Shown here piece by piece: positions 33,486 through 41,735 of a DNA stretch of 44,641 nt. Numbering within the stretch: the stretch's first letter is position 1; each line of letters opens with the position of its first letter. The translations under genes were made by a program, and so were the position numbers. This DNA comes from Anaerotignum sp. (GTDB taxonomy: Bacteria; Bacillota; Clostridia; Lachnospirales; Anaerotignaceae). The notes beneath the pieces were generated by a model, which was not told the DNA's origin, ran no database searches, and worked only from the letters and a program-made list of their open reading frames with translations. Location of the stretch: positions 1-44,641 of the forward strand of contig JAHHTX010000003.1 of the NCBI GenBank assembly GCA_020024255.1, written 5' to 3'.

Positions 33486-34433
33486 ATGGCATTGGTAACA
33501 ACAAAAAAAATGTTTGAAAAAGCATTTGCTGGTGGTTATGCCATCGGCGCATTCAATATCAATAACATGGAGATTGTACAGGGAGTTGTAGCTGCGGCAA
33601 AAGCACAAAACTCCGCTGTTATTTTACAAGTGTCCAAGAGCGCATTAAAATACGCACACCCCAAATATTTGAAGGCAATGGTCGATGCGGCAATTGAAGA
33701 AACAGGTCTGGATATTGCCCTCCACTTAGATCATGGCTCTGATTTTGAAGTTTGCAAAGACTGTATCGAGTACGGGTTCACTTCCGTTATGTTTGACGGT
33801 TCCCATTTGGATTATGAAGAAAATGTAGCAAAAACAAAAGAAATCGTAGACTATGCCCATGCAAGAGGCGTTGTAGTAGAAGCAGAACTTGGTAAACTGG
33901 CAGGCGTAGAAGATGAAGTCAATGTAGATGCCGCAAACGCCACTTATACCGATCCCGATCAGGCAGTAGATTTTGTCAAACGCACTGGTGTAGACTCCCT
34001 TGCCATTGCCATTGGCACAAGCCACGGCGCATATAAATTTAAAGGCGAAGCAAAACTGGACTTTGCCCGTCTGGAAACCATAACAGAAAAACTGGAAGCA
34101 GCCGGTTTCCACAACTACCCTATTGTACTGCATGGTGCATCTTCTGTTGACCAGAAATGCGTTGCAATGTGTAATGAATATGGTGGAAAAATTGACGGTG
34201 CAAAAGGTATTCCTGCGGATATGCTTCGCAAAGCATCTGCTATGGCAGTCTGCAAAATCAACATGGATACAGACCTTCGCCTTGCCATGACAGCAGCCAT
34301 TCGCAAAGCCTTCGGCGATAAGCCTGAAGCTTTTGATCCCCGTGGCTATCTGGGTGCAGGCAGAGATTTGATTCAGGAACTGGTGGAAGATAAAATCAAA
34401 AATGTTATCGGTTCTACTGATTCCATGAACTAA
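33486..34433 (+). CDS. fba: Class II fructose-bisphosphate aldolase
   Basis: Zinc-dependent aldolase splitting fructose-1,6-bisphosphate in glycolysis. A 315-residue protein beginning MALVTTKKMFEKAFAGGYAIGAFNINN. Zn ligands and catalytic residues appear in LHLDHGSDFE (His and catalytic Asp), EAELGKLAGVED, IGTSHGAYKFKG and VLHGASSVDQ; KINMDTDLRLA holds phosphate contacts. The start follows AGAGGTG. It is a single-gene unit with its own promoter and is followed by the second copy of the structured repeat, which probably provides its terminator. Confidence 0.97.
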   Translation: MALVTTKKMFEKAFAGGYAIGAFNINNMEIVQGVVAAAKAQNSAVILQVSKSALKYAHPKYLKAMVDAAIEETGLDIALHLDHGSDFEVCKDCIEYGFTSVMFDGSHLDYEENVAKTKEIVDYAHARGVVVEAELGKLAGVEDEVNVDAANATYTDPDQAVDFVKRTGVDSLAIAIGTSHGAYKFKGEAKLDFARLETITEKLEAAGFHNYPIVLHGASSVDQKCVAMCNEYGGKIDGAKGIPADMLRKASAMAVCKINMDTDLRLAMTAAIRKAFGDKPEAFDPRGYLGAGRDLIQELVEDKIKNVIGSTDSMN

Positions 34434-34488
34434 AGAATTTAGTCATGAATCCATAAACCATTGGGCGATGAAAACCACCCTCATACTG

Positions 34489-34682
34489 CAGAAAAAGTAT
34501 TTTGTATCCATTTTTAAAAAAGCGGAAGGGTTTGGGAAAAGAAGGGTTGCCCAAATGGAATCCGCAGTGGGAATTCACTTCCTATGAAGAAAAGCAGAAG
34601 TTTCAGGGCTTTTTTGCCCTTGAAACTTCTGCTTTATTCTTCTGTCCGTTCGTCAAAGCCTTGAATGGAATGAGGCTTTGAT
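34489..34682 (-). repeat. Structured dispersed repeat, copy 2 (inverted relative to copy 1)
   Basis: Reverse complement of the core at 14916-15110. Shared blocks include the CAAAGCC/GGCTTTG hairpin, the long AAAGCAGAAGTT hairpin, GAAGTGAATTCCCACTGCGG, ATTCCATTTGGG and the ACTTTTTCT end. The long hairpin here is nearly perfect over about 19 bp (AAAGCAGAAGTTTCA arms plus GGGC/GCCC) and differs from copy 1 by paired changes. On the plus strand it follows fba and ends in a T-rich stretch, so it may terminate fba. Short AGGGTG motifs lie just outside both ends. Confidence 0.85.
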
Positions 34683-34877
34683 AACACCCTATGTTATACA
34701 TTATGTGTATATCATAGCTAATCTCTTTTAAAGCAATATTGCACTTTATCCCGTACAATTTCTATTTGTCATGTATTCCCCATCTCCTTGCCGTTCTCTA
34801 AACAAATATCATAAAAACGATTATGGTGATAACTGACACATTACCTTTAGAAAAATACAACATCTTATATCTTTTTT
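34683..34877. other. AT-rich intergenic stretch, nothing recognised
   Basis: Between the repeat copy and the ECF promoter. No ORF with a ribosome site, no RNA motif and no clear hairpin were seen. Stop codons are frequent in all frames and base composition is more AT-rich than the flanking genes. Confidence 0.5.
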
Positions 34878-34903
34878 TGTAACGTTTTTGCATTTCAATC
34901 GTC
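34878..34903 (+). promoter_or_regulatory. ECF-type autoregulatory promoter
   Basis: TGTAAC (34878-34883), exactly 16 bases, then CGTC (34900-34903). This is the layout of sigma-W/sigma-X type ECF promoters (TGAAAC-N16-CGT). It lies about 70 bases before the ECF sigma gene, so the sigma factor probably transcribes its own operon. Confidence 0.75.
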
Positions 34904-34939
34904 TTATTAGTGAAAAAACAAATGAAGGGAGAGAAAATA

Positions 34940-34978
34940 ATGTATGCAGCATATGAAAGGAGCAAACATAATAGATGA
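34940..34978 (+). CDS. 12-residue upstream ORF coupled to the sigma gene
   Basis: ATG at 34940 behind GAAGGGAGAG encodes MYAAYERSKHNR and stops with a TGA that overlaps the ATG of the sigma gene (ATGA). The sigma gene's own AAAGGAG lies inside this mini-ORF. The arrangement suggests translational coupling or a leader-peptide control. It could also be chance, as it is very short. Confidence 0.4.
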   Translation: MYAAYERSKHNR

Positions 34979-35463
34979 ACATTGATGAAATTTATCGTAC
35001 ATATTTTACAACAGTGTATCGATATATTCGTGCGATTTCTCAAAATGAATCTCTTGCTGAGGATATTACACAGGAAACGTTTTTTAAAGCACTAAAGGAA
35101 ATAGATAAGTTTCGTGGGGACTGTGATTTGCGTGTATGGCTCTGCCAGATTGCAAAGCACACATTATACGATCATCTGAAAAAAGAGCAGAAAAAAACAT
35201 CTGTGTTAAAGCAAGAAGAATTAACTTCATATGAAAATATAGAAGAGAAACTGGCAAATCGCAGTGAGGCACTCAAAATTCATGCTGTTCTGCACAAAAT
35301 GCAGGAACCATATAAGGAAGTTTTTTTATTGCGAACATTTGGTGAACTTTCCTTTACAGAAATCGGAATCATATTTAAAAAAAGTGAAAATTGGGCAAGA
35401 GTAACGTATTATCGTGCCAAAACAAAAATCAGAAAGGAGTTTGCACATGAAGATAACATGTAA
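34975..35463 (+). CDS. ECF RNA polymerase sigma factor
   Basis: A 162-residue sigma-70 family protein with only regions 2 and 4. Region 2: YRTYFTTVYRYIRAISQNESLAEDITQETFFKAL ... FRGDCDLRVWLCQIAKHTLYDHLK. Region 4: LHKMQEPYKEVFLLRTFGELSFTEIGIIFKKSENWARVTYYRAKTKIRKEF, with the DNA-recognition helix in the second half. It overlaps the anti-sigma gene by 17 bases. The promoter upstream fits self-recognition. Codon use is AT-rich compared with neighbours, possibly a transferred pair. Confidence 0.95.
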   Translation: MNIDEIYRTYFTTVYRYIRAISQNESLAEDITQETFFKALKEIDKFRGDCDLRVWLCQIAKHTLYDHLKKEQKKTSVLKQEELTSYENIEEKLANRSEALKIHAVLHKMQEPYKEVFLLRTFGELSFTEIGIIFKKSENWARVTYYRAKTKIRKEFAHEDNM

Positions 35464-36133
35464 TGTAATACAAGATTTACTACCTTCTTATTTAGATGAT
35501 ATACTGAGTGAAGACAGCAAAGCATTGGTAGAGGAGCATATCAAGTCCTGTAAAAACTGTTGTAAGATATTGAAAACTATACAGGAATCAGAAAAACAAG
35601 AAAAGAAACCAATATCAGACAATGCAAATGTATTACATCAAATAAAGAAAAAACTATTATGCAAACGGATTTTGACAGCAGTGATTGCTGTGGTTTTTAC
35701 TTTGTGTACTGTTGAAGTGGCATATCACTATTGGTATTTTCATGAAACCTATTTAACCCTAGAAGATAGCGGTATATATGTGGAAAATAATAAGCTCTAC
35801 TCTTCCAAAAATTTAGTCAGCCGGATTCGTACTTTATATGTTGATGATGGAAAAACAGAATTGATTTATGCTGTTGATGCAGGTTATGCCGGAAAGATAG
35901 ACTTGGACGGAAAGAATATGTTAGTACAAGATTTTTCTGATAAAACAAATGAAATCTCACCAGACGATGAAAGTACACCTAAAACAGTGGAAAAAATATA
36001 TTATTTAAGTGAAAAAGCTGTTGAGGAAATACATACATTCATTGAACTGGATACAGAAGGCAAAAAATATGATGCAGAGAAAATGATTGATGAAATAAAA
36101 CGTACCTCAGAATTGATTTGTACTATAAATTAA
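35447..36133 (+). CDS. Membrane anti-sigma factor with zinc-finger-like domain
   Basis: A 228-residue single-pass protein. The N-terminal anti-sigma domain has the zf-HC2 motif HIKSCKNC (HxxxCxxC), preceded by CNVIQDLLPSYLDDILSEDSKALVEEH. One membrane segment lies at about residues 75-97 (ILTAVIAVVFTLCTVEVAYHYW), then a ~130-residue external domain with no recognised fold. The ATG at 35447 follows AAAGGAG; the longer frame is inside the sigma gene. It should hold the ECF sigma at the membrane until an envelope signal inactivates it. Confidence 0.9.
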   Translation: MKITCNVIQDLLPSYLDDILSEDSKALVEEHIKSCKNCCKILKTIQESEKQEKKPISDNANVLHQIKKKLLCKRILTAVIAVVFTLCTVEVAYHYWYFHETYLTLEDSGIYVENNKLYSSKNLVSRIRTLYVDDGKTELIYAVDAGYAGKIDLDGKNMLVQDFSDKTNEISPDDESTPKTVEKIYYLSEKAVEEIHTFIELDTEGKKYDAEKMIDEIKRTSELICTIN

Positions 36134-36164
36134 AAGAGTTGTTTTACTTAAATACCAATTTTTT

Positions 36165-36196
36165 AAAAAAGAGCATTGCAGATGCAATGCTCTTTT
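36165..36196. terminator. Bidirectional terminator between anti-sigma and prfC
   Basis: AAAAAAGAGCATTGCA and TGCAATGCTCTTTT form a long stem with a tiny loop. T/A runs on both sides allow termination of both convergent genes. Confidence 0.9.
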
Positions 36197-36206
36197 CTCT
36201 TACTGA

Positions 36207-37796
36207 CTATTCTTGATACTCTGTATCATCTACATCAAGAGCTTCTACTAATTTGACCTCCGGATGCTTTTCCATAAAATTATGCAGGGTATACTGATTT
36301 GCAAAGAGTAAAATGGGACGCTGAAAATGATCATAAACCAACGTACTTCTTGCCACTACATAATCCTTAACATCCTTGGGGGAACCGGGTGCAACCCAGC
36401 GGGCTACACTGTAATCAAGTGGTTCCATACGCACTTCCGAATTATACTCATTTGTCAGTCGGTATTCAAATACTTCAAATTGCAGCTGCCCTACTGCCCC
36501 CAGAATAACATCGTTAAATTCATTGCGGTAGACTTGGATTGCCCCTTCCTGTGCAAGCTGCTGTACGCCTTTTTGAAACTGCTTGCCCTTCAGAGAGTTG
36601 ACAGGATGTACACGCATAAACAGTTCTGGCGGAAAAATAGGCAGAGGTTCAAAGAACAACTTTTCTTTTCGGTCTGTAAGCGTATCTCCTATCTGATAGT
36701 TCCCTGTGTCATATATACCAATAATATCTCCTGCTATAGCAGTTTCTACGGTTTCTCTTTCGTTTGCCATCAGATGTGTAGACTGGCTTAGCTTCATTTG
36801 TTTGCCTGTACGGGAAAGGGTTACACTCATGCCCCTTGTGAATGTACCGGAGCAAATACGAAGAAAGGCAAGTCTGTCCCTGTGTGCCGGATTCATGTTT
36901 GCCTGAATTTTGAAGATAAAGCCGCTGAAAAATTCATCTGTGGGCTGCACTTCACCTGTGGTGGTTTTTCTTGACCCAGGTGCAGGCGACCATTCCAAAA
37001 AGTGCTGTAAAAATGGGGTAATACCAAAATCGGCAAGGGCAGAGCCGAAGAATACAGGAGAAAGCTTGCCGTCCTTAATTGCCTGTAATTCAAAAGGGTT
37101 CCCTGCCCCATCTAAAAGTTCCATTTCCTCACGAAGAATATCAAGGTTTGCCTCAGAAATAACCCCTTCCAATTTGTCCCCAAATACACCGTTTGCCCCT
37201 AACTCTATAACGCCGTTTTTCTGTTTATAGAGATAGACTTTGTTTTCCAAGCGGTCATAAATCCCCTCAAATGTCAAGCCATTGCCAATAGGCCATGTAA
37301 CAGCCGTAGAAGGCAGACCAAGAGCATCTTCAAGGTCAGCCATACACTCAAGCGGATCTTTGGATTGGCGGTCTAATTTATTGATAAAGGTAAAAATGGG
37401 AATTTTCCGCATACTACATACTTTAAACAGCTTTACAGTCTGTGCCTCAACCCCTTTTGCACCGTCAATAACCATAACTGCACTGTCCACAGAGGTCAAA
37501 ATGCGGTAAGTGTCTTCTCCAAAGTCATTATGCCCCGGTGTATCCATAATGGAAACCACTTTTCCATCATATTCAAACTGCATAACAGAAGAGGTAACAG
37601 AAATCCCTCTCTGTTTTTCGATCTCCATCCAGTCACTTTTTGCAAACTTGGCATTTCTTCTGGCTTTTACCGTCCCCGCCTCTCGGATTGCACCACCATG
37701 GAGCAGCAGCTTTTCCGTTAATGTAGTTTTCCCGGCATCTGGATGAGAAATAATGCCGAAAATACGTCTTTTTTGTATTGCTTCCAGATTACTCAT
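36207..37796 (-). CDS. prfC: Peptide chain release factor 3
   Basis: GTPase that recycles RF1/RF2 from the ribosome after termination. The G motifs are SHPDAGKTTLTEKLL (P-loop), DTPGHNDFGEDT (G3) and FINKLDRQ (G4), with the RF3-type stretch KARRNAKFAKSDWMEIEKQRGISVTSS. It is about 529 residues, the standard RF3 length, with RF3-specific C-terminal domains (VGQLQFEVFEYRL ... ARWV). The start is the ATG at 37796; an in-frame TTG two codons earlier is closer to the AAAGGA and possible. It is monocistronic. Confidence 0.95.
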   Translation of the reverse strand: MSNLEAIQKRRIFGIISHPDAGKTTLTEKLLLHGGAIREAGTVKARRNAKFAKSDWMEIEKQRGISVTSSVMQFEYDGKVVSIMDTPGHNDFGEDTYRILTSVDSAVMVIDGAKGVEAQTVKLFKVCSMRKIPIFTFINKLDRQSKDPLECMADLEDALGLPSTAVTWPIGNGLTFEGIYDRLENKVYLYKQKNGVIELGANGVFGDKLEGVISEANLDILREEMELLDGAGNPFELQAIKDGKLSPVFFGSALADFGITPFLQHFLEWSPAPGSRKTTTGEVQPTDEFFSGFIFKIQANMNPAHRDRLAFLRICSGTFTRGMSVTLSRTGKQMKLSQSTHLMANERETVETAIAGDIIGIYDTGNYQIGDTLTDRKEKLFFEPLPIFPPELFMRVHPVNSLKGKQFQKGVQQLAQEGAIQVYRNEFNDVILGAVGQLQFEVFEYRLTNEYNSEVRMEPLDYSVARWVAPGSPKDVKDYVVARSTLVYDHFQRPILLFANQYTLHNFMEKHPEVKLVEALDVDDTEYQE

Positions 37797-37951
37797 TTTC
37801 AAAAAATCCTTTCTCTATAAAAATCCCTGTAAAGATACGCAAAATCTTCATATGCAATATTTTTATTTTAACCGAAACCAGACAAAAAAGAAACAAAAAT
37901 TTACAGTTTTTCATGCAGAAAGTAAAAAAAACTGTATTTGAGAAAAATACA

Positions 37952-37980
37952 TTGACGTATGTTTGTCTTTGGAATACAAT
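37952..37980 (+). promoter_or_regulatory. Promoter of ridA
   Basis: TTGACG (37952-37957), 17-base spacer, TACAAT (37975-37980). Good sigma-A match 41 bases before the start codon. Confidence 0.8.
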
Positions 37981-38021
37981 AGGATTAGAAAAAAATACAA
38001 CAGATACGGAGGAGAAGCATT

Positions 38022-38399
38022 ATGATGAAATTTACAAACACAGACAAAGCACCAGCAGCAGTAGGTCCTTACTCTCAGGCTGTAGCAGTAAACGGTTTTC
38101 TGTTCACATCTGGTCAGATTCCTATCGACCCTGCTACAAACGAAATTACAGCAAAAACAATTGAAGAACAGGCAGAACAGGTAATGAAAAACTTGGGTGC
38201 AGTTTTGGAAGCAAATGGCATAACATACGAAGATGCCATCAAGACAACCTGCTTCCTTGCAGACATGGGTGATTTTGGTGCATTCAATGAAGTTTACAGC
38301 AAATACTTCACAAGCAAACCTGCCCGTTCCTGTGTAGCAGTAAAAACACTGCCCAAAAACGTACTTTGTGAAGTAGAAGTAATTGCACTGCTGAAATAA
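38022..38399 (+). CDS. ridA: RidA family enamine/imine deaminase
   Basis: RidA removes reactive 2-aminoacrylate and related enamines made by PLP enzymes. A 125-residue protein with family motifs APAAVGPYSQAV, FTSGQIPIDP, EEQAEQVMKNLGAVLEANG, DAIKTTCFLADMGDFGAFNEVYSKYF and the catalytic Arg in PARSCVAVKTLPKNVLCEVEVIA. The ATG follows GGAGGAG (a second ATG comes directly after). Single gene with its own promoter and terminator. Confidence 0.97.
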   Translation: MMKFTNTDKAPAAVGPYSQAVAVNGFLFTSGQIPIDPATNEITAKTIEEQAEQVMKNLGAVLEANGITYEDAIKTTCFLADMGDFGAFNEVYSKYFTSKPARSCVAVKTLPKNVLCEVEVIALLK

Positions 38400-38448
38400 G
38401 AGGGACGATGTAGAAAAGTCTGTAAATAAGATCTTCTATAATCATGAT

Positions 38449-38490
38449 AGGCGAAAGACTTGCGTAAAATCAGTTTTTCGCCTTTGTTTT
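38449..38490 (+). terminator. Terminator after ridA
   Basis: AGGCGAAA and TTTCGCCT arms with a 19-base loop, followed by TTGTTTT. It lies 50 bases after the ridA stop. Confidence 0.7.
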
Positions 38491-38526
38491 ATATAGAGCA
38501 GTTACAAATTGATATGTCAAAAGCGG

Positions 38527-38753
38527 TCAAGGAAATATTGCCGGATAAAGGGTTTTCAAATCTGCTGTATATTCTTTTCTGTTTTTATCCGGAACATACT
38601 TCAAGGTATTACTCACTTGATGAACAATATATCTTTGGTACTCTGTCTTAGGAAGTACTGCAGAATCGCCTCCTTAATACCAATAAGCCTATCTGCACAG
38701 TTAATCAGGGTATCTTTCATTTACTCTGTGTATGGCTTTCTCTTTCTTGCCAT
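38527..38753 (-). pseudogene. IS256-family transposase remnant
   Basis: On the minus strand a start (MARKRKPYTE) runs into a stop, then pieces of an IS256/Mutator transposase appear: DRLIGIKEAI, and in another frame PKTEYQRYIVHQVSNTLKYV and KNRKEYTADLKTLYPAIF. These match the conserved catalytic-core stretch of the family (...GIKEAI...FPKTE.QRCIVHQ.RN...). Most of the gene, including the N-terminal third and the C-terminus, is deleted and the frame is broken, so it is inactive. The rest of the 38491-38923 gap holds AT-rich sequence and an imperfect inverted repeat just upstream of the fragment (about 38758-38802). Confidence 0.85.
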
Positions 38754-38923
38754 AGTAAAAGGTCTCCTTATGATCATAATATTTTATCATAGAAGACCTT
38801 TCATAACATCATTTACAGAAGAAGTTTCATATGCTCCAAAATATAAACACACACCCTGCTTATCACATTTTACAAACTGGATGTGCGTTTTTTCATCATA
38901 GACAGAAAAATGAATATTATCTC

Positions 38924-39697
38924 TTAGTTTCCACATTCAATGCTGATAGCTGTAAACAAATCCAGTATATCATCAATCTTTGTCTTTTCTTTTTCATCAT
39001 CACTTTTGTCCATTACAATACCGCCTTTATCCATCATAATGAGGCGGTTGCCGTACTCCACTGCATACCGCAGATTGTGCGTTACCATCATGGCTGTGAG
39101 ATTTTTTTCTTTGACAACTTTTCCTGTCAATTCCATGATGGTTTCTGCCGTTTTGGGGTCTAAAGCTGCTGTGTGCTCATCTAGAATCAAAAATTGGATA
39201 GGTGTCAGCGTAGACATAATCAAAGATGCAGCCTGCCGTTGCCCACCGGACAATGCACCCAGTTTCACATCCATTTTATCTTCTAAGCCAAGACCCAATA
39301 TGGAAAGCTGTTCCTTATAGTAATTTTCTTTTGCCTTATTGATGCCAAAACCAAGATTAAAAGGTTTTCCTTTATTATCTGCCAAAGACATATTTTCCAG
39401 CATGGTCATATTGGGGCAAGTACCCATAGAAGGATTCTGATAAACACGACCAATAGTGCGATATCTTTGGAAGTCCTTCATTTTACTGATGTCCTTTCCA
39501 CCAACCAACACCTGACCACCTTCTATAGGGATACTGCCACAAATAATATTTAGCATAGAAGTCTTGCCACTGCCATTGCTGCCGACAATGGAAACAAACT
39601 CCCCATCCTTTACCGTCAAATTAAAATCATCAAACAAACACATTTCCGTTACTGTACCAGGATTATATACTTTCTTAATATGTTTTAACTCAAGCAT
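38924..39697 (-). CDS. trpZ: ABC transporter ATPase, tryptophan-type (TrpZ)
   Basis: ATP-binding subunit of the T-box controlled importer. Walker A is GSNGSGKTS, signature LSGGQRQA, Walker B LILDEHTAALD, switch His in VTHN. It is 257 residues from the ATG at 39697, which overlaps the permease stop by 8 bases with AAAGGCGG upstream; the longer frame lies in the permease gene. The substrate assignment comes from the operon's Trp T-box and resemblance to streptococcal TrpXYZ; an alternative aromatic or purine-like substrate is possible. Confidence 0.85.
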   Translation of the reverse strand: MLELKHIKKVYNPGTVTEMCLFDDFNLTVKDGEFVSIVGSNGSGKTSMLNIICGSIPIEGGQVLVGGKDISKMKDFQRYRTIGRVYQNPSMGTCPNMTMLENMSLADNKGKPFNLGFGINKAKENYYKEQLSILGLGLEDKMDVKLGALSGGQRQAASLIMSTLTPIQFLILDEHTAALDPKTAETIMELTGKVVKEKNLTAMMVTHNLRYAVEYGNRLIMMDKGGIVMDKSDDEKEKTKIDDILDLFTAISIECGN

Positions 39698-40574
39698 GGT
39701 CTGCGCCGCCTTTCTGTCTGTTTCCCAGAACCAAAACAATCAAGAACAATACTGCTGTTACCAATTTTAAGAGGTTTGCAGGCAGTCCCAGACTAATGGC
39801 AATCTGAATACAGAATTTATATAAGATGCTGCCAATCAATACAGCAGAAGTTGCTTTGAAAAAACTCATTTTGCGGAATAATGTAGTCCCGATGATTACC
39901 GTTGCCAAACCAAACACTACCTGCCCTGTACCCATGGTACTGGAAAATGCACGCTGTTCCTGACAGACAACTGCCCCGGATAGTGCAACCAGTGCATTTG
40001 CAATAACAAGTCCAATAATTTTTACTGTACCTTTATCTTTTGCCAATGTTGTCACAAGTGTTTCATTATCCCCTACGGCACGCAGAAGCAGACCGTTTTT
40101 TGTTTTCATATACCAGTCCAAAACAAATTTCATGCCCACTGCCAGAACCAAGGATACCACAAACTTGCGGTACAGCAAAGGTATATCTTGCATACCGGGA
40201 ACAACAGAAAATATCGTATCTATGCCACGGTCAACCGCCAAGTTGGAACCTGCAATTTGCAAATTGATGGAAAATAGTGCTGTCATGGTAATGATACCTG
40301 CAAGCAAGTCCCTAACTTTCAGTCGTACATGGATATATCCAGTCATAAAACCAGCCATTGCACCGACTGCCAGTGCTGCCAGCAGGGTCAAATAAGGATT
40401 AACCCCTTTAACCAAAAGAACACCTGTTACCGCTGCCCCCAAAGGAAAACTACCATCTACCGTTAAATCTGGAAAATCCAATATTTTATAAGTAATGTAT
40501 ACGCCATAGGACAACAGGGCATAAATAAACCCTTGCGTAATTGTCCCCACGCATAATTCAAGAAATTCATTCAT
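39690..40574 (-). CDS. trpY: ABC transporter permease, tryptophan-type (TrpY)
   Basis: A 294-residue permease with about 8-9 membrane segments of the branched-chain/TrpY-like BPD_transp_2 class. Recognisable pieces are YGVYITYKILDFPDLTVDGSFPLGAAVTGVLLVKG, GYIHVRLKVRDLLAGIITMTALFSINLQIAG, and GLVIANALVALSGAVVCQEQRAFSSTMGTGQVVFGLATVIIGTTLF. The start follows AGGAAGG. It lies between the binding protein (32 bases upstream) and the ATPase (overlapping), all under the T-box. Confidence 0.85.
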   Translation of the reverse strand: MNEFLELCVGTITQGFIYALLSYGVYITYKILDFPDLTVDGSFPLGAAVTGVLLVKGVNPYLTLLAALAVGAMAGFMTGYIHVRLKVRDLLAGIITMTALFSINLQIAGSNLAVDRGIDTIFSVVPGMQDIPLLYRKFVVSLVLAVGMKFVLDWYMKTKNGLLLRAVGDNETLVTTLAKDKGTVKIIGLVIANALVALSGAVVCQEQRAFSSTMGTGQVVFGLATVIIGTTLFRKMSFFKATSAVLIGSILYKFCIQIAISLGLPANLLKLVTAVLFLIVLVLGNRQKGGADHA

Positions 40575-40606
40575 TTCAAAAACCTTCCTGTCTATCTTTG
40601 ATGATT

Positions 40607-41614
40607 TTATGCTTCTTTTGCTACATCCATTGCTGTTTCTGCCACATCAGCAGGCACTTCTATATTCATTGCTGCCAAAGCTTCAGAATTGATATATGTT
40701 TCAAAGTCTTTTACGGTTTCATAGGGCATTTCAGATGCTTTTGCTTCACCCTTCAGAATTTTCGCTGCCATTTCACCTGTTTTTCTGCCAAGTGCTACAT
40801 ATTCAATACCGGCAGATGCCACACAGCCCAGTTTTACCTGTTCGATTTCACTGCCGTAAACAGGAATGCCTGCATCATTTGTTTTTTCCAAAATAGAGGG
40901 CAGTACCCCTACAACAGTATTGTCTGTGATATTGGTAAAGCAATCTACCTTTTTTGCAATGAGGTTTTCTGCCGCTTGAATCACTTCAGACTGCTGTGTC
41001 ACACCGATAGTTTCTACCTTAAATCCATAAGAAGGACCTTTTTCTTCATACTCTCTAATGGCTGCTACAGAGTTAGGTTCACTTGTTGTATAAAGAATCC
41101 CAATGCTTTTTGCTTCCGGCTGTATCTTGCGTATCAGCTTCAACTGCTCTTCGATGGGAAGTTTATCACTAATACCTGTTACATTACCGCTATCCAGTTT
41201 TGCTTCCACAGGGTCTGTAATGGCATTGAAGATAACAGGAATATCTTTGTCTTCTGCTGCTGCATAACAAGATGTTGCAGATATTGTTGCAATCCCGCAC
41301 ATCAAGGATACATTCTTTGCAGAGAAGCTCTGGGCAATCTGCTGTGCGACATTGGGGTCAAAACCTGCATTCTGATAATCAATGATGTAGTCTTTGCCTT
41401 CCTTCAAGCCACTTGCTTCCAGACCTTCCAAAAATCCAATTCGACAATTATCCAAAGAGGCATGCTGTGCAAACTGGGAAATACCGATTACGGGAATATC
41501 TTTATTGGCACTGTCTCCTTCAGCTGCATCACCGTTTCCAGTGCCGCCACAGCCTGCCAAAGCTGCTGCCATCACCATTGTCATTGCCATTACCATCAAT
41601 TTTTTCATTTTCAT
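40607..41614 (-). CDS. trpX: ABC transporter substrate-binding lipoprotein, tryptophan-type (TrpX)
   Basis: A 335-residue lipoprotein. Signal peptide MKMKKLMVMAMTMVMAAALAGC has a perfect lipobox (LAGC), and a Gly/Asp/Ala-rich linker follows. The mature part is of the ABC_sub_bind type (PVIGISQFAQHASLDNCRIGFLEGL, IIDYQNAGFDPN, MCGIATISATSCYAAAEDKDIPVIFNAITDPV, SIGILYTTSEPNS). This family includes pneumococcal TrpX. It is the first gene after the Trp T-box leader and starts behind AAGGAGAG. Lipid anchoring would depend on Lgt and LspA. Confidence 0.85.
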   Translation of the reverse strand: MKMKKLMVMAMTMVMAAALAGCGGTGNGDAAEGDSANKDIPVIGISQFAQHASLDNCRIGFLEGLEASGLKEGKDYIIDYQNAGFDPNVAQQIAQSFSAKNVSLMCGIATISATSCYAAAEDKDIPVIFNAITDPVEAKLDSGNVTGISDKLPIEEQLKLIRKIQPEAKSIGILYTTSEPNSVAAIREYEEKGPSYGFKVETIGVTQQSEVIQAAENLIAKKVDCFTNITDNTVVGVLPSILEKTNDAGIPVYGSEIEQVKLGCVASAGIEYVALGRKTGEMAAKILKGEAKASEMPYETVKDFETYINSEALAAMNIEVPADVAETAMDVAKEA

Positions 41615-41700
41615 TTTTCTTCTCTCCTTCTTTTCTGCTCTTTTCTTTGTCTTATCTTTTCTCGTTTATTTTGTGTAGGCACCAAAATTTTTCAATAAAA

Positions 41701-41735
41701 AAAGTCCTGTCCCCATATTTCTATGGGACAAGACT
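41701..41735 (-). terminator. T-box regulated terminator
   Basis: AGTCTTGTCCCATA and the complementary TATGGGGACAGGACT form a long stem followed by TTTTTTT on the minus strand, 87 bases before trpX. Confidence 0.9.

Noticed and set aside
36129..36164. Possible small gene between anti-sigma and prfC
   Set aside because: Only a short AT-rich stretch followed by a terminator; no ORF or ribosome site.
40541..41698. 385-codon plus-strand ORF
   Set aside because: Antisense to trpX and its flanks, Cys/Phe-rich, and runs across the trpX start; no protein family is recognisable.
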